From positions 1 through 5,921 of the forward strand of contig CAQRYF010000074.1 in NCBI GenBank assembly GCA_948875265.1: a stretch of DNA of 5,921 bases. Direction: 5' to 3'. The position numbers and the translations under genes were made by a program. Numbering within the stretch: the stretch's first letter is position 1; each line of letters begins with the position of its first letter. Below the pieces are notes generated by a model. The model made no database searches. It was given only the letters and a program-made list of their open reading frames with translations, and had not been told where the DNA came from. Origin of the DNA: an uncultured Clostridia bacterium. Its GTDB lineage: Bacteria; Bacillota; Clostridia; TANB77; CAG-508. Of the stretch, positions 1-5,556 are shown piece by piece.

Positions 1-7
1 TTTTTAT

Positions 8-19
8 TATAATTATAAT
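8..19 (+). promoter_or_regulatory. Possible -10 element(s) for the UDP-sugar operon
   Basis: Two back-to-back TATAAT hexamers lie at 8-13 and 14-19, about 40-50 bases before the first gene's start codon. Either could be the -10 box of the operon promoter. The matching -35 would fall outside the window, so pairing cannot be tested. The surroundings are nearly all A and T, so a chance match is quite possible. Confidence 0.3.
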
Positions 20-58
20 AAAAAATAATAACAATAAAAACAAGGAAGGAAGAAGCTT

Positions 59-1309
59 ATGGATACAAGAATAGAGGAGATAAAAGGAGTTTTAAAAAAG
101 TATAATCAAGAGCATCTATTAAATCATTATGATAAATTAGATGAAACAAACAAAAAAATATTATTGGATGAGCTAGAAAATATTGATTATGAATTAATCA
201 ATAGCTTATATAATAATACAAAAAAAGAAGATAAACATGGACAAGATGAGATAACACCTATTGATTATCTAGATAAGTATAAATTAAACGATAAATACAA
301 GTATTATGAAAATATAGGGAAAAAAGCTATTAAAGAAGGTAAACTTGCAGCTGTAACAATGGCTGGAGGACAAGGAACAAGGCTTGGACATAATGGGCCA
401 AAAGGTACATATGATATTGGACTGAATTCTCATAAATCATTATTTGAATTATTATGTGATAGTTTAAAAGAAGAAGGAAAAAAATATAATACAACTATTC
501 CATGGTTTATAATGACAAGTAAAGAGAATAATAAAGCAACAGTAGAGTTTTTCGAAAAGAATAAATATTTTGGATATCAGAAAGATAAAAACTTATTTTT
601 CTTTATCCAAGGAGAACTACCAATGATTGATACAGAAGGAAAAATATTAGTTGATGAAAATGGTCTAATTAAACTAGCAGCAGATGGGCATGGTGGAATT
701 TATGAATCACTTGTAAAAAGTAAGATGACAGAGAAAATGAAACAACTAGGAATAGAATGGGTATTTATTGGTGGTGTTGATAATTGCCTAGTAAAAATGG
801 TAGATCCAGTGCTTATGGGAGTTGCAATAGATAAAAAAGTGACAGTTGCATGTAAATCAGTAGTAAAGGCAAATCCACATGAAAAAGTAGGAGTATTTTG
901 TAAAAGAAATGGAAAACCAAATGTTATAGAATATTCAGAAATTACAGATGAGATGGCAGAAGCGACAGATGAAAATGGAGAATTATTATATGGAGAATCA
1001 CATATTCTTTGTAATTTATTTAGTGTAGATGCAGTAGAAAGAATGGGAGCAAATCCATTGCCATATCATGTTGCATATAAAAAAGCAAAATACATGGATA
1101 AGAATGGGGATATAGTAGTACCAGATTCACCAAATGCTTATAAATTTGAGGCTTTCTTATTTGACGCGTTTGGAGAAGTTGATGAAATGGCAGTTTTAAG
1201 AGTGAAAAGAGAAGAAGAATTTGCACCAGTGAAAAATTCAGATACAGCTGGAACAGATTGTCCAAAAACTGCAAGAGAGTTATATGAAAAATATTATAAT
1301 TTAAGCTAA
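59..1309 (+). CDS. UDPGP-family UDP-sugar pyrophosphorylase (UAP/AGX-like)
   Basis: Cytosolic nucleotidyltransferase that joins UTP and a sugar-1-phosphate to give a UDP-sugar and pyrophosphate. The 416 residues show the UDPGP-family signature in order: nucleotide-binding loop AGGQGTRLGHNGPK (102-115), DGHGGIY (209-215), GVDNCLVKMVDP (239-250), GESHILCNLF (312-321), YKFEAFLFDAF (361-371) and REEEFAPVKNSD (384-395). These match eukaryotic-type UDP-N-acetylglucosamine pyrophosphorylases better than bacterial GalU or GlmU. The first ~90 residues are a charged, probably helical N-terminal extension. The start is supported by AAGGAAGG at 42-49, nine bases before the ATG. It heads an operon with a phosphohexomutase, which suggests the substrate could be glucose-1-P as well as GlcNAc-1-P. 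The family is confident; the sugar specificity is not readable from sequence. Confidence 0.9.
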   Translation: MDTRIEEIKGVLKKYNQEHLLNHYDKLDETNKKILLDELENIDYELINSLYNNTKKEDKHGQDEITPIDYLDKYKLNDKYKYYENIGKKAIKEGKLAAVTMAGGQGTRLGHNGPKGTYDIGLNSHKSLFELLCDSLKEEGKKYNTTIPWFIMTSKENNKATVEFFEKNKYFGYQKDKNLFFFIQGELPMIDTEGKILVDENGLIKLAADGHGGIYESLVKSKMTEKMKQLGIEWVFIGGVDNCLVKMVDPVLMGVAIDKKVTVACKSVVKANPHEKVGVFCKRNGKPNVIEYSEITDEMAEATDENGELLYGESHILCNLFSVDAVERMGANPLPYHVAYKKAKYMDKNGDIVVPDSPNAYKFEAFLFDAFGEVDEMAVLRVKREEEFAPVKNSDTAGTDCPKTARELYEKYYNLS

Positions 1310-1353
1310 TAATAATTGAATTAATAAACAATATATTTAGAGAGGGAATTTTT

Positions 1354-1542
1354 ATGAAAATATATGATAAAGAAATGTATAACAAAGAGAAAAATATGAA
1401 AACTATAGTACTTATAATTGTTGTTTTTCTACTAGGTTTTTTTACAGGATATATAGTAAATGATTTAAAGCAAAGTAATAATGAAATATCAACAAATGAA
1501 ATTGAAATTGTGGAAAATTCAAATCAAAATAATATAAAATAG
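1354..1542 (+). CDS. Small single-pass membrane protein, function unknown
   Basis: I do not recognise this 62-residue protein. It has a short charged N-terminus (1-16, Lys-rich), one hydrophobic segment at about residues 17-34 (TIVLIIVVFLLGFFTGYIV region), and a polar Asn/Glu/Ser-rich tail to the end. The positive N-side suggests N-in/C-out topology, with the acidic tail outside the membrane. The first ATG is chosen because AGAGGG (1341-1346) sits seven bases upstream; internal ATGs at 1375 and 1396 have no comparable site. It lies 44 bases after the pyrophosphorylase and 30 bases before the mutase, so it is almost certainly co-transcribed. Whether it has any role in sugar-nucleotide use is unknown. 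Confidence 0.75.
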   Translation: MKIYDKEMYNKEKNMKTIVLIIVVFLLGFFTGYIVNDLKQSNNEISTNEIEIVENSNQNNIK

Positions 1543-1546
1543 TAAA

Positions 1547-1577
1547 ATCATCTAAGTATAAGGAGGATTAAGATGAT
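1547..1577 (+). promoter_or_regulatory. Ribosome-site hairpin before the phosphohexomutase
   Basis: ATCATCT (1547-1553) can pair with AGATGAT (1571-1577), which contains the first start codon of the mutase. The AGGAGG ribosome site (1561-1566) is left exposed in the loop. The seven-pair stem is weak, so any effect on translation would be modest, and it could be chance. Confidence 0.2.
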
Positions 1578-3300
1578 GAATTATTTAGAAGAATATAAGA
1601 AGTGGTGTGAAAGCCCAGAGTTTGATGAAGAGACAAAAAGAGAATTAATAGAAATTAAAGATGATGAAAAAGAAATAGAAGATAGATTCTATAAAGAATT
1701 AGAGTTTGGAACAGCAGGACTTCGTGGAATTATAGGAGCAGGAACAAACAGAATGAATAAATATACAGTTGGAAAAGCAACTCAAGGTTTGGCAAACTAT
1801 ATATTAGAACAAGGAACTGAAGATAAGGGAGTTGCAATTAGCTATGATTCTAGAAGAATGTCAAAAGAATTTAGTATGCAAACTGCATTGATATTAAATG
1901 CAAATGGAATAAAAACATTTTTATTTGAAAATTTAAGACCTGTTCCAGAATTATCTTTTGCAGTAAGGAATCTTGGTTGTACAGCTGGTGTAATGATAAC
2001 AGCAAGCCATAATCCACCAAAATATAATGGATACAAAGTTTATTGGGATGATGGTTCTCAAATAGTAGCTCCAAGAGATAAAGATATAATTGGAAAAGTA
2101 AGAGCAGTAGAGACTTATAGTGAGATAAAAGAAACTACAAGAGAAGAAGCGGAGAAATTAGGATTATTTAATATTATTGGAACAGAAATGGATGAAAAGT
2201 ATTTAAGTATCCTAAAAAGTAAAGTTTTAAATCCTGAGATTGTAAAAAAACAAGGTAAAGATATAAAAGTTGTATATACACCATTACATGGTACTGGAAA
2301 TACAGTAGCTCAAAGGCTTTTAAATGAAATAGGACTTGATAATGTGTATGTAGTTCCAGAGCAAAAGGATCCAGATGGAGAATTTCCAACTGTAAGCTAT
2401 CCAAACCCAGAAGATAAGAAAGCATTTAAATTAGCGTTAGAATTAGCTGAAAAAGTAGATGCAGATGTAGTATTAGCAACTGACCCAGATGCAGATAGAT
2501 TAGGAATATTTGCAAAAGATACAAAAACAGGAAAATATATGGAATATACAGGAAATATGTCAGCTCTTTTAATTGCAGAATATAGAATTTCACAAATGGC
2601 AGAAAAAGGAATACTTCCTTCAGATGGAATGTTTATTACAACAATAGTTTCATCTGAATTAGCAAAAGCAATTTCTAAAAACTATAATTTAGAATGTATA
2701 GAGGTATTAACAGGTTTTAAAAATATAGGTAGTGTTATGAAAAAAGCTGAAGAAAATAAAGATAAAACCTATGTATTTGGATTTGAAGAAAGTTATGGAT
2801 GCTTGATAGGAGATTATGCAAGAGATAAAGACGGAATTGCAGCAGTAATGGCACTTTGTGAAGCAGCTTGTTATTATAGAGAAAAAGGAAAAACTTTATG
2901 GGATGCAATGGGAGATATCTATAAAAAATACGGATATTATAAAGAGACCCAAGTATCAATTGTTATGGAAGGAGCCGAAGGTGCTCAAAAAATAAAAGAC
3001 ATGATGACAAATATGAGAAATACACTTATAGAAAGAATAGGAAAATATAAAGTTTTAACATTTAAGGATATTGATAAAAATATAGTAAAAGATATGGAAA
3101 CAGGAGAAATCACAAAAACAGGATTACCACAATCAAATGTACTATATTATGAATTAGAAGAAGACGCTTGGTGTTGTGTAAGACCATCAGGAACAGAACC
3201 TAAAATTAAATTATATATGGGCGTAAAAGGAACTTCAGATGAAGACGCAAATGTAAAATTAGAAGAATTAAAAGAATCAATGGTAATAATAGTAAAATAA
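1573..3300 (+). CDS. pgcA: Phospho-sugar mutase (alpha-phosphoglucomutase/phosphomannomutase)
   Basis: Cytosolic enzyme of the alpha-D-phosphohexomutase superfamily. It interconverts hexose-6-phosphate and hexose-1-phosphate through a phosphoserine and Mg2+. All four functional loops are visible in the 575 residues: the catalytic loop TASHNPPKYNG (143-153, phosphorylated Ser145), the metal loop DPDADR (304-309), the sugar loop GFEESYG (403-409), and the C-terminal phosphate loop RPSGTEPKIK (537-546). An N-terminal EFGTAGLRG (44-52) and TGFKNIG (380-386) are also typical. The length matches the long PgcA-type group, not GlmM (~450). AGGAGG at 1561-1566 serves either of two adjacent ATGs; 1573 is used, and 1576 is equally possible. 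It is third in the operon and feeds hexose-1-P to the pyrophosphorylase. Glucose is the likeliest substrate, but mannose or other sugars cannot be excluded. Confidence 0.93.
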   Translation: MMNYLEEYKKWCESPEFDEETKRELIEIKDDEKEIEDRFYKELEFGTAGLRGIIGAGTNRMNKYTVGKATQGLANYILEQGTEDKGVAISYDSRRMSKEFSMQTALILNANGIKTFLFENLRPVPELSFAVRNLGCTAGVMITASHNPPKYNGYKVYWDDGSQIVAPRDKDIIGKVRAVETYSEIKETTREEAEKLGLFNIIGTEMDEKYLSILKSKVLNPEIVKKQGKDIKVVYTPLHGTGNTVAQRLLNEIGLDNVYVVPEQKDPDGEFPTVSYPNPEDKKAFKLALELAEKVDADVVLATDPDADRLGIFAKDTKTGKYMEYTGNMSALLIAEYRISQMAEKGILPSDGMFITTIVSSELAKAISKNYNLECIEVLTGFKNIGSVMKKAEENKDKTYVFGFEESYGCLIGDYARDKDGIAAVMALCEAACYYREKGKTLWDAMGDIYKKYGYYKETQVSIVMEGAEGAQKIKDMMTNMRNTLIERIGKYKVLTFKDIDKNIVKDMETGEITKTGLPQSNVLYYELEEDAWCCVRPSGTEPKIKLYMGVKGTSDEDANVKLEELKESMVIIVK

Positions 3301-3314
3301 AGTTCTAAACTAAA

Positions 3315-3370
3315 AATTCCCGATTTGAAATTCTCGTTTTGAAATTCCCGATTTTCAATTCCCGTTTTGG
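3315..3370. repeat. Four-copy 14-bp tandem repeat
   Basis: Four exact-length units begin at 3315, 3329, 3343 and 3357: AATTCCCGATTTGA, AATTCTCGTTTTGA, AATTCCCGATTTTC and AATTCCCGTTTTGG. Units alternate between GATTT and GTTTT cores. The block begins 14 bases after the mutase stop and is richer in C and G than its surroundings. It is followed by GGGGTCGGG, which can pair with CCCGA/CCCG of the last units. It may be a variable-number repeat in the 3' untranslated region. I know of no named family for it. Confidence 0.75.
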
Positions 3371-3392
3371 GGTCGGGTCTTAAAGTGGGAAA

Positions 3393-3438
3393 AATAAAAG
3401 ACTATAGATTAGAAATGTCTAATTTATAGTCTTTTATT
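3393..3438. terminator. Bidirectional terminator between convergent genes
   Basis: A near-perfect 21-pair stem: AATAAAAGACTATA (3393-3406) with TATAGTCTTTTATT (3425-3438), a G-T pair at 3407/3424, then ATTAGA (3408-3413) with TCTAAT (3418-3423), and an AATG loop. It lies between the mutase (+) and ttcA (-). On the minus strand the stem runs into TTTTATTTTTCCC, a good U-tract. On the plus strand the arm itself ends in CTTTTATT. It therefore plausibly ends both transcripts. Confidence 0.85.
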
Positions 3439-3461
3439 GTATATATTTTTAATATAAAATT

Positions 3462-4175
3462 TTAATGAGTAATTTTCCAATCATCAAGATTTCTTTGAAT
3501 AGCTCCAAATAAATTAGCTCTAATCATTGGAATAGATTTAGTAAGTGTAAAGATTAATTGTTTCATATCTTCTCTTTTTGAGGTACCATCCATAGGACAT
3601 ACTTTTTCCATTACTGTTAAATTATTTTTCCTAATAAATCTTCTAGTATCTTTTTCAGGAGTATAGATTAAGGGTCTTATTAATGTTATTTTTGTTCTAT
3701 CCATATAGCTCATAGGAGAAAAAGTTCCAATGTTACCAGTATAAAGCAAATTAAGTAAAAATGTTTCTAAAACATCATCTTGATTATGTCCTAAAGCAAT
3801 TTTATTACAACCCTCTTTAATTGCAATAGAATTTATAACTCCTCGACGTAAATTTGCACATAGAGAACATGGATTTTTTTCTTTTCTAATATCAAATACT
3901 ATTTCCTTTGCATTACTTTTTTCGATAAATAAAGGTATTTCTAAATTATCACAAATATTTTGTAAAAAATTAGTGTCAAAAAATTCGAAACCAGGGTCTA
4001 CACTAACTGCAATTATTTCAAATTTCTTAGGATAAAATCTTTGCAAAGCTTTAAATGCATGTAACATTGTAATGGAATCTTTCCCACCAGATAAACAAAT
4101 TGCGATTTTATCTCCTTCTTCTATCATTTTATATTCTTCAATAGCCTTTCTCATATGGCTTAGTATTTTTTGCAT
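3462..4175 (-). CDS. ttcA: TtcA-family tRNA 2-thiocytidine synthetase (PP-loop ATPase)
   Basis: N-type PP-loop ATPase expected to adenylate and thiolate C32 of certain tRNAs in the cytosol, using an iron-sulfur cluster. In the 237-residue reading the PP-loop SGGKDS is at 29-34, the CxxC pair CSLC at 103-106, GHNQDDVLET at 129-138, IRPLIY at 166-171, and a third cysteine in VCPMDG at 191-196. Three cysteines are what the TtcA cluster needs. The protein is shorter than E. coli TtcA (~311) and matches the compact Firmicute branch, so the exact substrate is less certain. An upstream in-frame ATG at 4187 exists, but 4175 is preferred. GGTGAT (complementary to the 16S tail) sits just before 4175, and the extended -10 at 4192-4200 puts the transcript start at about 4185, past the upstream ATG. 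The gene is monocistronic and ends at the shared terminator. Confidence 0.85.
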   Translation of the reverse strand: MQKILSHMRKAIEEYKMIEEGDKIAICLSGGKDSITMLHAFKALQRFYPKKFEIIAVSVDPGFEFFDTNFLQNICDNLEIPLFIEKSNAKEIVFDIRKEKNPCSLCANLRRGVINSIAIKEGCNKIALGHNQDDVLETFLLNLLYTGNIGTFSPMSYMDRTKITLIRPLIYTPEKDTRRFIRKNNLTVMEKVCPMDGTSKREDMKQLIFTLTKSIPMIRANLFGAIQRNLDDWKITH

Positions 4176-4191
4176 AATTATCACCATAAAT

Positions 4192-4200
4192 ATTATAGCA
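4192..4200 (-). promoter_or_regulatory. Extended -10 promoter of ttcA
   Basis: Read on the minus strand the sequence is TGCTATAAT (4200 to 4192), an extended -10 (TGn plus a perfect TATAAT). A TTGACA at 4210-4205 is only seven bases away, so it cannot be its -35. The extended -10 motif may compensate for this. Transcription would begin near 4185, giving a leader of only about ten bases that carries GGTGAT before the ATG at 4175. Confidence 0.5.
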
Positions 4201-4308
4201 GATGTGTCAAGTAAGAAAAATATAAATAAAGCTGTAAAAAGAAATGTTGATAGATTTCCAGAATGTTTTTGTTTTCAGCTTATTAAAAAAGAAATGGATA
4301 AAATGTGA
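4195..4308 (+). pseudogene. Decayed ORF6N-domain (phage-type) protein fragment
   Basis: The plus strand reads IADVSSKKNINKAVKRN followed by VDRFPECFCFQLIKKEM and then a TGA. This resembles the core of the ORF6N domain, found at the N-terminus of phage antirepressor-like and KilA-type DNA-binding proteins. Such domains typically read ...ETK.LN.AVKRN.(E/D)RFPEDFMFQLT.EE. The usual LYGVET before it is missing, there is no start codon or ribosome site of its own, and the frame closes at the TGA. A QNVK trace in a shifted frame at about 4327-4338 hints at continuation. The in-frame open codons before 4195 are simply antisense to ttcA. I read it as a remnant of an integrated phage or mobile gene; the family call rests on motif memory. 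Confidence 0.55.
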
Positions 4309-4365
4309 TTCCATTTTGTAAACATATCAAAATGTAAAATAGTAAATAGTGTATCAAATTATAAG

Positions 4366-4406
4366 AATAAAAAAGAGAATCAGTAATATAAAACATACTG
4401 ACTCTC
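4366..4406 (-). terminator. Terminator of the hicAB transcript
   Basis: On the minus strand GAGAGTCAGTA (4406-4396) pairs with TACTGATTCTC (4385-4375), with one G-U pair, a ten-base loop, and then TTTTTTATT. This is a textbook intrinsic terminator about 70 bases after the hicB stop codon. Confidence 0.85.
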
Positions 4407-4446
4407 AAATCTCATTATTTGAACCATAATATATTTCTTTAAAATT

Positions 4447-4475
4447 ATAATAAATCAAAAAATTAAATATGTCAA
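4447..4475 (-). promoter_or_regulatory. Possible promoter just after hicB
   Basis: On the minus strand TTGACA (4475-4470) is followed after exactly 17 bases by TATTAT (4452-4447), five of six matches to the -10 consensus. It starts four bases after the hicB stop. If active it would drive a transcript of roughly 75 bases ending at the 4366-4406 terminator. No convincing coding frame lies in that transcript. The region is AT-rich, so chance is possible. Confidence 0.35.
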
Positions 4476-4478
4476 CAC

Positions 4479-4874
4479 TTAATTATTAATATTTAATTCT
4501 TTTTTCAATGCTTTTTGTAATAATTGAGAAAAATTAATATCATTTTTCTCAGCAATAGTATTTAACCAACTTGGAATTGATAATGTTTTTTTAACAGCTA
4601 TATTACTATATTTTTTTCTATACTCTAATAAATCTATTTCAATTATAGAAATAAATTGATTGTTTTTTAATTTTATATGATTATATGGAATAGTAGGTTT
4701 AGGGAAAATTTCTAAATCAGATAAATATAATCCTAAAGCATCTTGAGCCATTATATATGCTTCGTCAATAGAATTTCCAAAAGTGGAACAACCTTTTAAG
4801 TCGATAAAATCAACCATATAAGACTTATCATTTTCATCATAAGTAAATATAGCTGGATAAAAATAATTATTCAT
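4479..4874 (-). CDS. hicB: HicB-family antitoxin with ribbon-helix-helix C-terminus
   Basis: Antitoxin and transcriptional repressor of the HicAB type II toxin-antitoxin system. Residues 4-50 (YFYPAIFTYDEND..., then VDFIDLKGCSTFGNSIDEA and AQDALGLYL) form the partial RNase-H-like HicB fold that masks the HicA toxin. Residues 94-127 (VKKTLSIPSWLNTIAEKN followed by INFSQLLQKALKKEL) look like the Arc/MetJ-type ribbon-helix-helix DNA-binding domain. The length of 131 residues is normal. The start at 4874 is set by GAAGGGG (4886-4880) five bases upstream. An in-frame ATG at 4922 would add 16 residues without a ribosome site or family similarity. It follows a frameshifted hicA by 67 bases. It can probably still repress the hicA promoter even though its toxin partner appears broken. 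Confidence 0.9.
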   Translation of the reverse strand: MNNYFYPAIFTYDENDKSYMVDFIDLKGCSTFGNSIDEAYIMAQDALGLYLSDLEIFPKPTIPYNHIKLKNNQFISIIEIDLLEYRKKYSNIAVKKTLSIPSWLNTIAEKNDINFSQLLQKALKKELNINN

Positions 4875-4933
4875 AATAACCCCTTCTTTATAATTTATTC
4901 TCTTTCGTATTAATATATTCAAAAAATATGGTA

Positions 4934-4961
4934 GAATGGGACTATGATTTTAGTCCCGTTC
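4934..4961 (-). terminator. Weak attenuator-like hairpin between hicA and hicB
   Basis: GGGACTA and TAGTCCC (4938-4944 and 4951-4957) form a perfect seven-pair stem with a six-base loop. It is extended by GAA/TTC (4934-4936/4959-4961) past one mismatch. The stem overlaps the ancestral hicA stop codon. On the minus strand a TATTTTTTG run follows about six bases later. The gap before the U-run makes it a weak terminator at best. It could lower hicB read-through or protect the hicA 3' end. Confidence 0.4.
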
Positions 4962-5122
4962 TTTTTAAGATTGTAGCTACCAATCCTTTGGGTAAGTCCT
5001 TGTTATGTATGGGAACTATTTCCATTTGGTTTCCGTTTCCTCATTTTTAAATGAGAACCAGATTGAGAGACTTTTACCCAACCATTTTTTTCTAGTAGCT
5101 TTACCAATTCTTTAGGATACAT
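4942..5122 (-). pseudogene. hicA: HicA mRNA-interferase toxin, broken by a one-base insertion
   Basis: The minus strand encodes MYPKELVKLLEKNGWVKVSQ then SGSHLKMRK, the dsRBD-like HicA fold with the catalytic GSH histidine (residue 24) kept. The frame then runs into RKPNGNSSHT and a stop at 5003-5005. One base later the expected C-terminal half continues: MEIVPIHNKDLPKG then LVATILKRTGLKS, stopping at 4942-4944. Removing the C opposite position 5035 (AGG AAA C GGA AAC) restores a normal 59-residue HicA. The start has GGAG (5134-5131) eight bases upstream. It precedes hicB as usual for hicAB. As read, the toxin is a 39-residue truncated product and should be inactive. A sequencing error or programmed +1 shift are the alternatives; the shift site looks poor. 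Confidence 0.85.
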
Positions 5123-5201
5123 CTGTATCACTCCTTTTTCTTCGGTTTCTTAGTGCTAATAAAAGCTACTATTGAAATATATTATGTCCTTCGACATTAT
5201 T

Positions 5202-5230
5202 ATTATACTACGTAATAATACGTATGTCAA
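5202..5230 (-). promoter_or_regulatory. Consensus sigma-A promoter of hicAB
   Basis: On the minus strand TTGACA (5230-5225), 17 bases, then TATAAT (5207-5202): a perfect consensus promoter pointing at hicA. The expected start is near 5195, leaving a leader of about 70 bases before the hicA ATG. Confidence 0.85.
5209..5224. promoter_or_regulatory. Likely HicB operator in the hicAB promoter spacer
   Basis: TACGTA-ATAA-TACGTA fills nearly the whole spacer between -35 and -10. Each arm is itself a palindrome, and the two form an inverted repeat. Wider flanks (GACAT and ATGTC, 5193-5197 and 5224-5228) are also inverted. A ribbon-helix-helix repressor such as the HicB here, binding as a dimer of dimers, would block polymerase. 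Assigning it to HicB is inference from position. Confidence 0.6.
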
Positions 5231-5384
5231 GTAGGGGCTAAAATTTTTTTAGAATAATCCAAAATTGCTAAAAATCAATAGTAGAACTTAAGTATATAAA
5301 TAACAATAAAGAATGCATAAATAAAATTTATTTGTTAGGATGTATAGATACGAAAAAATGTTATGAAGCTAGCAAGATTTACAA

Positions 5385-5413
5385 TTGACAAAAATGTGAA
5401 AATAGTATAATAT
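5385..5413 (+). promoter_or_regulatory. Promoter of the tRNA-Arg gene
   Basis: TTGACA at 5385-5390 is followed after 17 bases by TAATAT (5408-5413). An overlapping TATAAT (5406-5411) gives a 15-base spacer instead. Transcription would start a few bases before the mature tRNA end at 5427. Confidence 0.7.
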
Positions 5414-5426
5414 ACTTTTTAGAAAT

Positions 5427-5502
5427 GTGCTTATAGCTCAACAGGATAGAGCACCCGCCTCCTAAGCGGGCGATAGAGGTTCGAGTCCTCTTAGGCACAC
5501 CA
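5427..5502 (+). tRNA. tRNA-Arg, anticodon CCT
   Basis: A complete 76-base cloverleaf. The acceptor GTGCTTA (5427-5433) pairs with TAGGCAC (5492-5498), followed by discriminator A and encoded CCA (5500-5502). The anticodon stem is CCCGC/GCGGG (5454-5458/5466-5470) around the loop CTCCTAA. The anticodon CCT at 5461-5463 reads the arginine codon AGG. The T arm is AGAGG/CCTCT around TTCGAGT. The base at tRNA position 32 is C (5459), the position thiolated by TtcA in some tRNAs. The gene stands alone with its own promoter and terminator. Confidence 0.97.
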
Positions 5503-5513
5503 TAATAAGTTAG

Positions 5514-5556
5514 AAAATCAGCTTAAGAAAGAAATTTCAAAAAAAGTTGATTTTTT
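5514..5556 (+). terminator. Terminator of the tRNA-Arg transcript
   Basis: AAAATCAGCTT (5514-5524) pairs with AAGTTGATTTT (5544-5554), with one G-U pair. The T run continues to 5556. It begins 11 bases after the tRNA CCA end. Confidence 0.7.

Larger units (their letters stand above)
5123..5384. other. Non-coding stretch between hicA and the tRNA gene
   Basis: Apart from the hicAB promoter and operator, I see no gene here. The hicA leader occupies about 5123-5195. From 5240 to 5384 there is only AT-rich sequence with a short open frame (5272-5388) that lacks a usable start codon or ribosome site and runs into the tRNA promoter. Confidence 0.5.

Noticed and set aside
1020..1385. Minus-strand open frame of 121 codons
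   Set aside because: It is antisense to the C-terminal half of the pyrophosphorylase, has no ribosome site and low-complexity Leu/Phe composition; the plus-strand frame has clear family motifs.
1842..2959. Several minus-strand open frames opposite the phosphohexomutase
   Set aside because: All overlap the well-supported mutase, lack ribosome sites and show no family motifs.
3315..3370. Tandem repeat as a CRISPR array
   Set aside because: Units are 14 bases and directly adjacent with no unique spacers, and no cas gene is visible.
4072..4194. Plus-strand open codons before the ORF6N fragment
   Set aside because: These are the antisense of the ttcA N-terminus; only the part after 4195 carries ORF6N-like residues.
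5020..5045. Programmed +1 frameshift rescuing hicA
   Set aside because: AAA followed by the rare CGG codon could stall a ribosome, but slippage from AAA to AAC is poorly paired and no stimulatory structure is evident; a plain insertion or read error is simpler.
5272..5388. Open frame ahead of the tRNA gene
   Set aside because: It has no ATG, no ribosome site, and its stop overlaps the tRNA -35 box; codon content fits AT-rich chance.
5480..5502. Phage attachment site at the tRNA 3' end
   Set aside because: No second copy of the tRNA 3' end and no integrase gene is found in the window.
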